In this document: positions 26,042-34,662 of the stretch, one piece after another | Numbering within the stretch: the first letter of the stretch is position 1 | Layout of the letters: each line of letters begins with the position of its first letter | Source of the DNA: Chitinophaga eiseniae | Lineage (GTDB): Bacteria > Bacteroidota > Bacteroidia > Chitinophagales > Chitinophagaceae | Direction: 5' to 3' | DNA length: 64,000 bases | NCBI RefSeq assembly: GCF_900167135.1 | Contig: NZ_FUWZ01000004.1 | Location: 434,001-498,000, forward strand | Notes under the pieces: generated by a model | The model's input: only the letters and a program-made list of their open reading frames with translations | Database searches by the model: none | Told to the model about the DNA's origin: nothing | Translations under genes and position numbers: made by a program

Positions 26042-28540
26042 TTACATGACTTTGATCAGTTGGTCATTGAGCCTGATGATTTCTCCTTTGCGGGTAGCAT
26101 AACGAACGGTTTTGCCACCTGCTTTGATATACAGGTCGCCGCCCAGTTTGGAGGTGACGGCAGCCTGTTGCAACTTTCCGTTTTTCCATTCCATATCGAT
26201 GACAAATCCGCCGCGTGCGCACAAGCCGGAGACGCGTCCGCTGGCCAGTGCGTCCGGCAGGGAGGGCAGCAGTGAAAGTTCGAAAGCGCCGTCACTGTTG
26301 CGGTGCTGGCTTTGCAACAGCATCTCCGCGATAGCGGCGGTAGCGCCGAAGTTACCATCAATCTGAAAAGGGGGATGGTTGTCAAACAGGTTGGGCAGCG
26401 TTTTTTTAGTGAGCAGTCCGGACAACAGCCTGAAGGCATGATTGCCGTCGTGCAGGCGGTTCCACATATTAATTTTCCAGGCGAGGCTCCAGCCGGTGCC
26501 GTCATCGCCGCGGCCTTCCAGTGTTTTACGGGCAGCGGCGGCCAGTTCGGGTGTGCCGTCCATGGTGATCTGATTACCGGGATACAAACCAAACAGATGA
26601 GAGGTATGCCGGTGATGTGGTTCTTTTTCGGGGTAGTCTTCCGCCCATTCCATGATGCGGCCGGTAGCGGGACTGATACGTACCGGCGGCAGGCGTTTCA
26701 GCGTAGCGGCGCACTGTTCCCTGAAAGCAGGATCTATATTGAGTGCGGTGGCGGCCGAAATACAGTTGGTCAGCAGATCGTGAATGATCTCTATGTCCAT
26801 CGTTGCGCCGTAGGTAAAGACCGAGGTGGTGCCATCCGGCAACAGGAAAGCATTTTCAGGGGAGTAGGACGGATTGGTGACCAGCATGCCGGGGCATACG
26901 GTGCCTGCGGGCGCTTCCACGAGGAAGTCCAGCATAAATTCCGCGGCGCCTTTCATCAGCGGGTAGCCGCGTTGTGACAGGAATTTTTTGTCGCCGGTAT
27001 AGGTATAGTGTTCCCACAGGTGTTGCGCCAGCCAGGCGGCGCCCATAGGCCATATGCCTTGCGGACCGTCAGCAGGGGAGGTAAAGCCCCATGCATCGGT
27101 GAGATGGTGTACTACCCAGCCGCGTGCGCCATAGGTCTGCAGGGCGGTACGCGCCCCCGGTTTGGCCAGTGCTTCTTCCAGGTCGAACAGTGGCTCATGC
27201 AGTTCACTCAGGTGAGTGATCTCTGCCGGCCAGTAGTTCATTTGTACATTGATGTTGGTATGGTAGTCGGCATTCCAGGGCGGCGTCATCTGCCAGGCCC
27301 AGAGGCCTTGCAGGTTGGCCGGCATATGTCCGGGCTGTGAGCTGGAGATCAGCAGGTAGCGGCCAAACTGAAAATACAGGGCTACCAGTCCCGCGTCGGG
27401 GCTGCCGGCGCGGCGCGCATGTTCCAGCCGCTCGTCTGTCGGCAGACCGGCAGCGGCGGTATCCGGCATATCAAAATGCAGTGTCATGCGGTCGGCATAC
27501 TTACGGTAGGCTGCTATATGTGCCGACTTCAGCGCTGCATAGTTTTTCGCAACGGCAGCAGTGGCGTTTTTCCGGCACAGTTGTATGGGATCGGTATTGA
27601 CCGTTGTAATTCCTTTCGTCAGATTTTTCAGTCCGGGATAGTTGGTAGCGCCGGTAATATATAATGTGGCCTCGTTGGCATCTTCAACATATAAGATCCC
27701 ATTCTTCACATAGACGCGGCCACCTTTGTTCAACACTTTGGCGCGGGCTGCAAACCTGATCCCGCGCGGTTTTCCGGTAGTGTCTCTGATGGGCAGCCGG
27801 CCGTCCAGCAGCAGGGCGGCGCCGTCGGCAGGGTCGGGGATGCATTGTGCATCCTGTTGCCGTTTGAGCACGAGCCGGAAGCTGATTTTCCCCGGCTGGC
27901 TGGCGGTAAATTTTACCACGACCGCGTTGTCAGCCAGGGAGGCAAAATTTTCGCGGGTATAGTCCACGCCGGCGGAAGTATATTTTACGGTGGCGACGGC
28001 GGTGGCGAGGTCGAGACTGCGGGTGTAGTTGGTGGCGGAGGTAACCGGCTGGTCCAGCCACACTTCTCCCAGTGACTGGTATGGTTTTATCCTTTCCGGA
28101 ACGCCCAGCATGGTTTTGGCGGCCAGTTTCACCGCTTCGTTGTTTTTGTTTTCAAAAAGCAGCCGCCTTACTTCCGGCAACGCTTTTAATGCGGCTGGGT
28201 TGTCAGCATCTTTAGGATACCCGTCCCATAAAGTACTTTCGTTGATTTGTATCCGTTCGTCTGCCACGCCGCCGAATATCATGGCGCCCATGCGGCCGTT
28301 GCCTACCGGCAGCGCTTCTTCCCATACGCGGGCTGGACGGCGGTACCACAATACGTCCCCTTCCGGCTTTTGTGTCTGGCTGCTGCATTGCGCCCTGTCT
28401 TCCCACCGGGCGTTAATGTCTCCGGCCCTTTCAGCCGCAGGTGTAGTGGCAGTCTGCGCATGCGCAGCTGTGACCGTAAAGAGAAAGCCTGTGATCCAGC
28501 AATTTTTTCTGAACGCGGAACGTGTTGGTTGATACATCAA
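26042..28540 (-). CDS. GH95 alpha-L-fucosidase/alpha-L-galactosidase-type enzyme
   Basis: The 832-residue protein (start 28540, or 28537 at the second Met) has a signal peptide cleaved near AHAQ. The GH95 opening is clear: LWYRRPARVWEEALPVGNGRMGAMIFGG in overlapping parts, with INESTLWDGYP. The catalytic set matches the family: Asn429 and Asn431 in NINVQMNYWP, Glu562 in NPSYSPENAF as acid, and Asp728 in IDGNFG. GH95 enzymes are inverting and mostly cleave alpha-1,2-L-fucosyl bonds, with some active on alpha-L-galactose. It would act in the periplasm on glycans imported by the SusC/SusD downstream. The full length and all landmarks are intact. Confidence 0.95.
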   Translation of the reverse strand: MMYQPTRSAFRKNCWITGFLFTVTAAHAQTATTPAAERAGDINARWEDRAQCSSQTQKPEGDVLWYRRPARVWEEALPVGNGRMGAMIFGGVADERIQINESTLWDGYPKDADNPAALKALPEVRRLLFENKNNEAVKLAAKTMLGVPERIKPYQSLGEVWLDQPVTSATNYTRSLDLATAVATVKYTSAGVDYTRENFASLADNAVVVKFTASQPGKISFRLVLKRQQDAQCIPDPADGAALLLDGRLPIRDTTGKPRGIRFAARAKVLNKGGRVYVKNGILYVEDANEATLYITGATNYPGLKNLTKGITTVNTDPIQLCRKNATAAVAKNYAALKSAHIAAYRKYADRMTLHFDMPDTAAAGLPTDERLEHARRAGSPDAGLVALYFQFGRYLLISSSQPGHMPANLQGLWAWQMTPPWNADYHTNINVQMNYWPAEITHLSELHEPLFDLEEALAKPGARTALQTYGARGWVVHHLTDAWGFTSPADGPQGIWPMGAAWLAQHLWEHYTYTGDKKFLSQRGYPLMKGAAEFMLDFLVEAPAGTVCPGMLVTNPSYSPENAFLLPDGTTSVFTYGATMDIEIIHDLLTNCISAATALNIDPAFREQCAATLKRLPPVRISPATGRIMEWAEDYPEKEPHHRHTSHLFGLYPGNQITMDGTPELAAAARKTLEGRGDDGTGWSLAWKINMWNRLHDGNHAFRLLSGLLTKKTLPNLFDNHPPFQIDGNFGATAAIAEMLLQSQHRNSDGAFELSLLPSLPDALASGRVSGLCARGGFVIDMEWKNGKLQQAAVTSKLGGDLYIKAGGKTVRYATRKGEIIRLNDQLIKVM

Positions 28541-28920
28541 TCGATTGTTTTTTCAGGGACGTGGAGAGAAAATTATAAAATTTAACAGTATCACTGGCGG
28601 TAAATTCCTTCTGCCGGTAAAATAATACCAGCAATTGCTCAATTAATATTTAAATGGCTTGTTAACAGGCGTTTTAACGCTCCCTGGCCCTGTTCCGCTG
28701 ATGGGACATAGATAAGAGGAGGGAATTATGACCCCGCTTTTTCATCTCCGGGAAAAAACGTTTAACCGTTACCGTATTCCTTTATACCTGCCGCGACCAT
28801 GAATGCCTGCCTGGTTTTTAAAATGACAGCTATCTGCCCTATGTATCGCCATGGTGCCTTTAGCCTGGTGCTGCATCTTCTGCGGCCCCCTGAGCCGCTC
28901 ACAGTCCCACCCATATTTGC
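28541..28920. other. Intergenic region between GH29 and GH95 (no gene)
   Basis: These 380 bases follow the GH29 stop and precede the GH95 start on the minus strand. The GH95-proximal part is A/T-rich and should hold its promoter. A palindrome AGCAATTGCT lies at 28630-28639, and a near-palindrome around TGTTAACA at 28657-28670; either may bind a regulator. I see no coding region and no strong terminator for GH29. Confidence 0.45.
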
Positions 28921-30228
28921 TTATTTAATCACGGCTACTGTCTCCATACTTTTATCCATATCCAGAACAACCACGTATTCCTGCTGGCCCTTGAGGGTAG
29001 CGGGAAACCTAAGCTGATACCTGCCATCGCTGATGGTCACCGGAATACGAACGCCCGTCAACGTAGCTGCCTGGCGGACTTTAATGCCCGGAATTGCTTT
29101 CAGCGTTATTCCGGTGAGTTGCGTGTTCAGAACATGGACAAACAACTGGTTGTTCCTGCGCGTGGTTACATAATCTTTCACCGGTTCGTAAGGCCCGCCT
29201 TTCGTATTGTAAATGGCGGCGCCGTTTATTTTCAGCCAATCGCCGATGGCCTGCAAGCGTTTAACCTGGCGGGCTTCTATCCGCCCATCCGGCATCGGCC
29301 CCACGTTCAGCAGCAGATTACCATTGCTGCCGGCGCTGCGGGAGAGAATAGACAAACAGGTGTCCAGTGGCACCAATTTGTCGTTGGGCTTCCAGGACCA
29401 CTGCTGGCAGATTGTAAAACAGCTTTCCCATGGAGTACTCATATTCAGACGGCCGACCACCCGTTCCGGGGTGTCATAGTCACCCACCATTTTGGTGACA
29501 TCGATCGCTTTGTTGTCCATGGCTGCGAATTCTTTGCCCAGCCTGTTATTGGTGATAATGTCCGGTTTTAACTGTGTTAGATAGGCATAGAGCTCTTTTC
29601 CCATTTCGTTGGTCCATGGTTGTTCCCACTGGCCGTCAAACCAGAGCATGTAGGGGTCATACTGCTCAATCAGCTCCCGGAGCTGATTTTTCATGAAGGT
29701 GAAATATTTCCCCATGTCGGCTTTGGGGTCTGCCTGACTGTTGTGTGCCGAATGAATAGGGTAGTCCGGATGATGCCAGTCCAGCACCGAATAATAAATA
29801 CAAAATTTGATGTCCTGTTTCTTACACGCCACCTGCAAGGCCTTCACAATATCTTTCCGGTAGGGCGTGTTGGCGATGTTGTAGTCGGTGTATTTCGTGG
29901 GCCATAAACAAAATCCATCATGATGCCGTGCGGTGATGGTCAGGTATTTCATGCCGGCGTCTTTGGCCGTTTTTACCCAGGCATCGGCGTCAAAGAGCAC
30001 GGGATTAAATTCTTTGTATAAGCTGTCATAGTCGTTGATCGGCACTTCCTTGTCCCGGCTCCAGCCGATTTCGGTACCGCGCAGGCTCACGGGCCCCCAG
30101 TGGATAAACATACCGAAGCGGTCGTTCATGAATTGTTGAAGCGCGGCGTCTTTGGAGCGTGTCTGGGCAAATGTCGGTTGCAGGTACAGCAACAGTAACA
30201 GGAAAAGCGGTAAGCGGTTTGTTTTCAT
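28921..30228 (-). CDS. GH29 alpha-L-fucosidase-type enzyme
   Basis: The start at 30228 gives a signal peptide (KTNRLPLFLLLLLYLQP, cleavage near TFAQ); an ATG 10 codons earlier is less likely. Of 435 residues, the GH29 landmarks are FGMFIHWGPVSL near the start, ARHHDGFCLWPTKYTDYNI, and the nucleophile Asp198 in MLWFDGQWEQPW. A C-terminal beta domain follows. GH29 enzymes are retaining exo-alpha-L-fucosidases. Together with GH95 it suggests a substrate with more than one type of fucosyl bond. It is divergent from the dehydrogenase at 30429. Confidence 0.93.
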   Translation of the reverse strand: MKTNRLPLFLLLLLYLQPTFAQTRSKDAALQQFMNDRFGMFIHWGPVSLRGTEIGWSRDKEVPINDYDSLYKEFNPVLFDADAWVKTAKDAGMKYLTITARHHDGFCLWPTKYTDYNIANTPYRKDIVKALQVACKKQDIKFCIYYSVLDWHHPDYPIHSAHNSQADPKADMGKYFTFMKNQLRELIEQYDPYMLWFDGQWEQPWTNEMGKELYAYLTQLKPDIITNNRLGKEFAAMDNKAIDVTKMVGDYDTPERVVGRLNMSTPWESCFTICQQWSWKPNDKLVPLDTCLSILSRSAGSNGNLLLNVGPMPDGRIEARQVKRLQAIGDWLKINGAAIYNTKGGPYEPVKDYVTTRRNNQLFVHVLNTQLTGITLKAIPGIKVRQAATLTGVRIPVTISDGRYQLRFPATLKGQQEYVVVLDMDKSMETVAVIK

Positions 30229-30358
30229 AAGGTGGCGGCACTTTTTTCCAAAGTACAATATTATTTCGGTATCCCTGCGCTTGCGGACTTTTAAGGATAC
30301 TTTCTTCCATAGAGCGCGTTGCGGCGTTTGTTTTCTTTGAACTTTTCAGCAATACATC

Positions 30359-30401
30359 TTTGGACTTCCTGACAAGCTATTTTATCGCTGGTTTGTCCAA
30401 A
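30359..30401. repeat. Spaced inverted repeat upstream of the SDR gene
   Basis: Seven-base arms TTTGGAC (30359-30365) and GTCCAAA (30395-30401) are 29 bases apart, between divergent GH29 and SDR genes. Such spacing could serve a looped or dimeric regulator, possibly the AraC protein encoded two genes on. The evidence is symmetry only. Confidence 0.3.
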
Positions 30402-30428
30402 TTTGTATTGTACTAATTTTCTTGACAG

Positions 30429-31217
30429 ATGAGCAAAACCATTTTGATAACAGGGGCCGCCAGCGGCTTCGGAAAGATTGCCGCCTTTAAGCTGGCAGCG
30501 ATGGGACACCATGTCATCGCCACGACGCAGGTATATCCTCAGATGAGTGACCTGATCCGGGAGGCCGGGGAAAAGGGACTTGAACTTACCGTAGACAAAC
30601 TGGATGTGACCAACTCCCGCGATATCGCTTATATACTGAAGAAATATGACATTGATATTTTGATCAGTAACGCCGGAGTGATGGAAGGCGGCCCCATTGC
30701 AGAGCAACCATTGGAACTGGTCCGTGCAATGTTCGATGTAAATGTCTTCGGCGGGCTGGAGCTGGCGCAAGGCTTCATTAAAAAATTCGTTCAACAGAAA
30801 AAAGGAAAGATCGTGTTCACTTCTTCCATGGGAGGTTTGTGGACGGTTCCCTACGTAGCGGCTTACTGTGCATCCAAACATGCGCTGGAAGCCATTGCGG
30901 AGGGACTAAAAACGGAATTGGCCCCTTTCAATATTAAAATAGCCACGTGCAACCCCGGTGTTTTCGGCACCGGTTTCAACGACCGCGGTGCAGACTCCAT
31001 TGGCCGTTGGTACGATCCGGAAGTGAATTTTACACCCGCCAGCGCATTTGACGGCGTCGCCGACGCCCTCGCCAATCAATTAGACCCCGAATCCATGGCA
31101 GATGTTATCGTTAATGTGGCGCTGGATGCGCAACCTAACTTCAGAAACGTGCACCCGAAAGAAACAGAAGATTTTGTGAAACAATTACAGAGTGAGGCAT
31201 GGGCCGCTAAAAGTTAG
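30429..31217 (+). CDS. Short-chain dehydrogenase/reductase (SDR)
   Basis: The 262-residue cytoplasmic protein has the classical SDR layout. The cofactor motif TGAASGFGKIAA is at the N-terminus, and ISNAGVMEG matches NNAG. The catalytic Ser-Tyr-Lys set appears in FTSSMGGLWTVPYVAAYCASKHALE, written here in two parts: FTSSMGG and YCASKHAL. The lack of a key acidic residue after the second strand (ATTQVYPQ) leaves NADP preference plausible. The substrate is unknown. A strong hairpin follows directly, then a GlcG/HbpS-like gene and an AraC regulator on the same strand, a small group possibly for an oxidisable or stress-related compound. Confidence 0.9.
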   Translation: MSKTILITGAASGFGKIAAFKLAAMGHHVIATTQVYPQMSDLIREAGEKGLELTVDKLDVTNSRDIAYILKKYDIDILISNAGVMEGGPIAEQPLELVRAMFDVNVFGGLELAQGFIKKFVQQKKGKIVFTSSMGGLWTVPYVAAYCASKHALEAIAEGLKTELAPFNIKIATCNPGVFGTGFNDRGADSIGRWYDPEVNFTPASAFDGVADALANQLDPESMADVIVNVALDAQPNFRNVHPKETEDFVKQLQSEAWAAKS

Positions 31218-31219
31218 GC

Positions 31220-31252
31220 GAATGCACAGGTCTAAGCCTGTGCATTCTTTTA
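31220..31252 (+). terminator. Terminator or attenuator between the SDR and GlcG/HbpS genes
   Basis: An 11-bp perfect stem (31220-31230 with 31237-31247) has a 6-nt loop and is followed by TTTTA. It begins two bases after the SDR stop and should limit read-through into the next gene. Confidence 0.8.
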
Positions 31253-31275
31253 TCATCCTTCTAAAAAAACAGAAA

Positions 31276-31677
31276 ATGAATATATCATATGATCAGGCTG
31301 CCAGCGCATTATCGGCAGCAATAGCAAAAGCAAAGGAACTAAATATCCCGGTGAGTATTGCAATAGTAGACACCGGTGGTCATCTTGTTGCCTTCGGCAG
31401 GTGGAACAGTGTATATGGTGTGGCGGACTTCGCCTTGAAAAAAGCAAAAACTGCTGTTATGTTCGGGGTGGACAGCGACGTAATAGGGAACATCATCGCC
31501 GGCGCCGGCCTGAACGGTTATAGCATGATCAACGCCAATGGCGGCCTGCTCACTATCGCAGGCGGCGTCACCATACAAAATAAAGATGGAAATATCATTG
31601 GGGCCATCGCTTCCTCCGGCGGCACACCGGAACAGGACAAAGAAATAGCTATGGCCGGGGCACGCGGGGATTATTAA
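31276..31677 (+). CDS. GlcG/HbpS-family (DUF336) protein
   Basis: The ATG at 31276 gives 133 residues; longer in-frame versions would begin inside the preceding terminator. The family pattern is clear: an N-terminal helix with ALSAAIAKAKELNIPVSIAIVD, then GGHLVAFGRW, ALKKAKTAVMFG, and GGLLTIAGGVTI with a final SSGGTPEQDKEIAMAG. Members bind haem or cobalamin-like ligands or accompany glycolate and diol metabolism; the exact role varies. It has no signal peptide. The AraC gene follows after 21 bases, so these two are probably co-transcribed. Confidence 0.88.
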   Translation: MNISYDQAASALSAAIAKAKELNIPVSIAIVDTGGHLVAFGRWNSVYGVADFALKKAKTAVMFGVDSDVIGNIIAGAGLNGYSMINANGGLLTIAGGVTIQNKDGNIIGAIASSGGTPEQDKEIAMAGARGDY

Positions 31678-31698
31678 AATTTCCGCGATATTCGTCAC

Positions 31699-32502
31699 AT
31701 GGAAGCAAAAACTGAAATTATATTTGACAGGTTTGTGTATTCCTGCGCTTTTGAAAAGTACAGAGGACACGAGGAGTTTATACCCGAACATTTTTTAGGG
31801 TTTCAACTTTCAGGAGAAACGCATGCCTTTCATGCCGACGGCCAGGCCGTTATCGGCGAAAATACAGTCGTGTTTGTACCGAAAAACCAATTGATTCGAA
31901 CCATTAAATACCCCTCCAGGGAAGGGAACTACCAGTTCCTCGCCATCACGTTGGATACTGAAGCACTACGGCGTTACGCTGCTGAAAATAAAATAAGCGT
32001 CAGTAACCGTTATCCGGACGGTCCAAAGCTATTCTTTAGGCCGGATGAATTTCTCCGGAGCTTCTTTGTCTCCCTGACCCCTTATATCAACCGGACAAAA
32101 GAAGCCACGCCCAAACTGGCAGATCTCAAAATCAGAGAGGCAATAGAATTACTTTTACAAAGCCAGCCGGACTTTAAAAATCTGCTGTTTGACTTTTCTG
32201 AGCCTCACAAAATAGACCTGCAGGCGTTTATGCATCAGCATTATATGTTCAACGTTCCCGTTGTTACGCTGGCCCGGCTTACCGGTCGCAGCCTTTCAGG
32301 GTTCAAGCGGGATTTTACCAAAACATTTGGCGCCACCCCCAAAGTATGGCTGAAGGAGCGACGCCTGGAAGAAGCGCATTACCTGATCAAACATAAACAA
32401 CAAAAACCGGCTGATTTTTATCTGGACCTCGGTTTTGAGAACCTGTCCCACTTTTATTTCGCCTTTAGACAGAAGTACGGTGTTACTACCTCAGAAGTAT
32501 AA
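31699..32502 (+). CDS. AraC-family transcriptional regulator
   Basis: The 267-residue protein has an N-terminal cupin-like sensing part (YIPEHFLGFQLSGETHAFH-type beta segment; here FIPEHFLGFQLSGETHAF) and a C-terminal double helix-turn-helix: PVVTLARLTGRSLSGFKRDF and then PADFYLDLGFENLSHFYFAF. This resembles the regulator group often found next to SDR genes in Bacteroidota. It likely controls the SDR and GlcG/HbpS genes upstream. Its effector is unknown. Confidence 0.9.
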   Translation: MEAKTEIIFDRFVYSCAFEKYRGHEEFIPEHFLGFQLSGETHAFHADGQAVIGENTVVFVPKNQLIRTIKYPSREGNYQFLAITLDTEALRRYAAENKISVSNRYPDGPKLFFRPDEFLRSFFVSLTPYINRTKEATPKLADLKIREAIELLLQSQPDFKNLLFDFSEPHKIDLQAFMHQHYMFNVPVVTLARLTGRSLSGFKRDFTKTFGATPKVWLKERRLEEAHYLIKHKQQKPADFYLDLGFENLSHFYFAFRQKYGVTTSEV

Positions 32503-32503
32503 C

Positions 32504-32641
32504 TTACCGGTCGCGGTAGGAGACGCAGGCGACCTTACCGATTCCTCCGGAGAAGGACTGGTATAGCTGCAGCGGTGCATTGCTGTCCGGCACATCGTAG
32601 ATGTCCAGTGTGCCGGAGTTGGCAGGAGCGCCAGGCGCTCC
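32504..32641 (-). pseudogene. Probable C-terminal remnant of a lost gene
   Basis: Reading the minus strand in from a TGA at 32642-32644, 45 codons are open to a TAA at 32504. They encode a plausible protein tail, with SGTLDIYDVPDSNAPLQLYQ and GGIGKVACVSYRDR. Just before it, a stub ATGATG-start of seven codons (MMNPTCC) ends at the TGA. There is a 9-bp inverted repeat with one central base at 32624-32642. The composition looks coding, but nothing upstream continues the frame. I cannot name the family. The tail ends one base beyond the AraC stop. It may be chance. Confidence 0.3.
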
Positions 32642-32665
32642 TCAGCAGCAGGTCGGATTCATCAT

Positions 32666-32802
32666 GATATCTGGATTCAGGCAATTTGGATAACAATTAA
32701 CACTATTACTAAAATAGCAAAAAATAGCGTTTTGTCATCATCGGAAAAAATATATAGTAAGGATTGCGGATTGTTTCAAAAAAGGGTGTTTGCGACAGTG
32801 CC
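32666..32802. other. A/T-rich intergenic stretch (no gene)
   Basis: This region lies between the remnant and the stop of the LytTR regulator. It is A/T-rich, with a loose direct repeat of AAATAGC near 32712-32727. I see no gene and no convincing terminator. Confidence 0.4.
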
Positions 32803-33504
32803 CTACTTCCGCTCCGTCCATTCCCCCACCAGCTTCCGGTAGGTTTCCCCCACCGGCAGCCACGTGCCGTCGCTCAGCTGGATCTGGTTGCCTTCAATGA
32901 CCCTGATCTTGTTCAAGGGGATAATGTATGACCGGTGTATGCGGACAAACTGCTTCGGCGGTAGCTTCTCCAGCATGTCCTTCATGGTTTCCAGTACCAT
33001 GATCTTTTCTCCGGTGGTGTGGATGCGGACGTAGTCTTTTAGTCCTTCTATAAATAAGATGGTATCGGTGGAGATCTTATAATGTTTGCGGTCCGCCTTC
33101 ACAAACAAGGCACTGTCAGCATCTTCCTCGTTTTGGAAGGTCTCCTGCCAGCGGTTGTATTTTTCTACACTTTGATAGAACCGGTTGAAGGTGGCCGGTT
33201 TCAGTAAAAAGTCCACCACATGAAACTGAAATGCGTCCAGCGCATATTCGGGATAGGCGGATATAATGATGAAGTTATGCCGCTGATTAAACAGCTGCAT
33301 CACCTCAATGCCGGTCAGCTGCGGCATCTGAATGTCAAGGAAAATCAGGTCTACCGTTTCTTTGTTCAGCACCTCGATGGCCTTATAAACGTCGCTGTCT
33401 GCATACAGCACATTCAGCTGGGGTATCTTCGATGCATAGTCTGCAATGAGTTTTACGGCAAAAGGCTCGTCGTCCAGTATGATACAGTTTATTTTCTTCT
33501 TCAT
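32803..33504 (-). CDS. LytTR-family response regulator
   Basis: The 233-residue protein has a receiver domain with phospho-acceptor Asp57 in LIFLDIQMPQ and acidic residues in IILDDEPF at the N-terminus. Its C-terminal LytTR DNA-binding domain spans about residues 135-230 (YKISTDTILFIEGLKDYVRI, FVRIHRSYIIPLNKI). Its start overlaps the kinase stop by four bases (ATGA), so the pair is translationally coupled. LytTR regulators bind direct repeats in promoters. The divergent outer-membrane protein gene next to the kinase is the natural candidate target. Confidence 0.95.
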   Translation of the reverse strand: MKKKINCIILDDEPFAVKLIADYASKIPQLNVLYADSDVYKAIEVLNKETVDLIFLDIQMPQLTGIEVMQLFNQRHNFIIISAYPEYALDAFQFHVVDFLLKPATFNRFYQSVEKYNRWQETFQNEEDADSALFVKADRKHYKISTDTILFIEGLKDYVRIHTTGEKIMVLETMKDMLEKLPPKQFVRIHRSYIIPLNKIRVIEGNQIQLSDGTWLPVGETYRKLVGEWTERK

Positions 33505-34526
33505 GACAATTGAATTAACAGCTCGGCGGTAAAATGCTGGTTATCACCTGTCAAATTTAACTGATGACGGTGAGGATAATGAATTTCCAACCTTTTTTTG
33601 AGATTGCCGAGGCCGATGCCCCCCAGTTTATCTTTTTTCTGTGTGCCGATGGCATTGTCGGTACGGAAGCGGAGCTGCTGCCTGTCGGCCGTGAGCGTAA
33701 TGGTGATAGGTGTTTCGCCGGAAGTGGCGCCGTGCTTCAGGGCATTCTCCACCAGCGGGGAAAGCACATAGGGAGGGATCTCGATGTTTTCATTGGCCAC
33801 TTCGCTGATAAATTGAATGAAGCCGGTTTCAGGATGCCGCAACTGCTCCAGCTCTATGTAGGCGTTGATGTAGTTGATCTCGTCTGCCAAACGGATCCGT
33901 TCTTTCTGTGATTCATAGGTGGTAAAACGCATTACCTGGGAGAGCTTTTCAATCGCGGGCAGTGATTTGTCGGATTGAAAATAGACCATGGAGTAGATAT
34001 TGTTGAGCGTATTAAAAACGAAATGAGGGTTGATCTGGGCTTTCAGGAATTTGATTTCCGTGTTTTTATTTTCTTCGAGAATAGCCTGGTTGTATTCCAG
34101 CAACCGGATGGAATAAATGCCCAGCCACAGAAAGGAACTGAAAATAATCGGCATACTGCTGTAGTGCAGGTTATCCAGCATATAGTTAAGAAAGGTAGGG
34201 TTGGTGTAATTTGTCTTACCCAACAGCAGATCGGTGATCACCTGTTCTGTCAGCCAGCGGGCGCCGGTGAAGAACAGATAAGACGCAAACATGCCGGCCA
34301 GCAGCTTTTTCCATTGAAATGATTTGAACACCTGCTTCATCACAAAAAGGTAGTGGAAGTAGAAGGTGAGCACAAATACAATCACATAGGTGGTGTAAAA
34401 CAAATCGGGGACGAACAGCCGCGCGTTGATAGGGTTTTTGACAAACGTAAAATAGGCCATGAGTATCCAGAATACCACATGGACCAGTAACGCCCGCCTT
34501 TTGGATAATGTCCCCTGATATAACAT
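33501..34526 (-). CDS. LytS/YehU-type sensor histidine kinase
   Basis: The 341-residue protein has four hydrophobic segments in its first 140 residues, then a short coiled linker and the His_kinase domain with His168 in QINPHFVFNTLNNIYS. The ATP-binding part has NALKHG (N box) and GIGLGNLKKRL (G box). There is no recognisable extracellular sensor domain. It pairs with the downstream LytTR regulator. A perfect TAnnTTTG-type -7 box precedes the gene. Confidence 0.94.
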   Translation of the reverse strand: MLYQGTLSKRRALLVHVVFWILMAYFTFVKNPINARLFVPDLFYTTYVIVFVLTFYFHYLFVMKQVFKSFQWKKLLAGMFASYLFFTGARWLTEQVITDLLLGKTNYTNPTFLNYMLDNLHYSSMPIIFSSFLWLGIYSIRLLEYNQAILEENKNTEIKFLKAQINPHFVFNTLNNIYSMVYFQSDKSLPAIEKLSQVMRFTTYESQKERIRLADEINYINAYIELEQLRHPETGFIQFISEVANENIEIPPYVLSPLVENALKHGATSGETPITITLTADRQQLRFRTDNAIGTQKKDKLGGIGLGNLKKRLEIHYPHRHQLNLTGDNQHFTAELLIQLS

Positions 34527-34538
34527 TGCTTTTTTTTA

Positions 34539-34546
34539 CAAAGCTA
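34539..34546 (-). promoter_or_regulatory. Candidate -7 box for the two-component operon
   Basis: On the minus strand TAGCTTTG matches the TAnnTTTG consensus exactly, about 13 bases before the kinase ATG. The expected -33 TTG is weak (GTG at the right distance), so the call is tentative. Confidence 0.35.
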
Positions 34547-34662
34547 TTCCTTTTCAAAAAGATACGGCACCGGGTTCGTCGGAGAACGGCAGGGGTTCGT
34601 CGATAAAAGTAGGTGAAAACGGCTGTACGATGCAGTTTTGTGCCACATTTAATCGATAGTGC

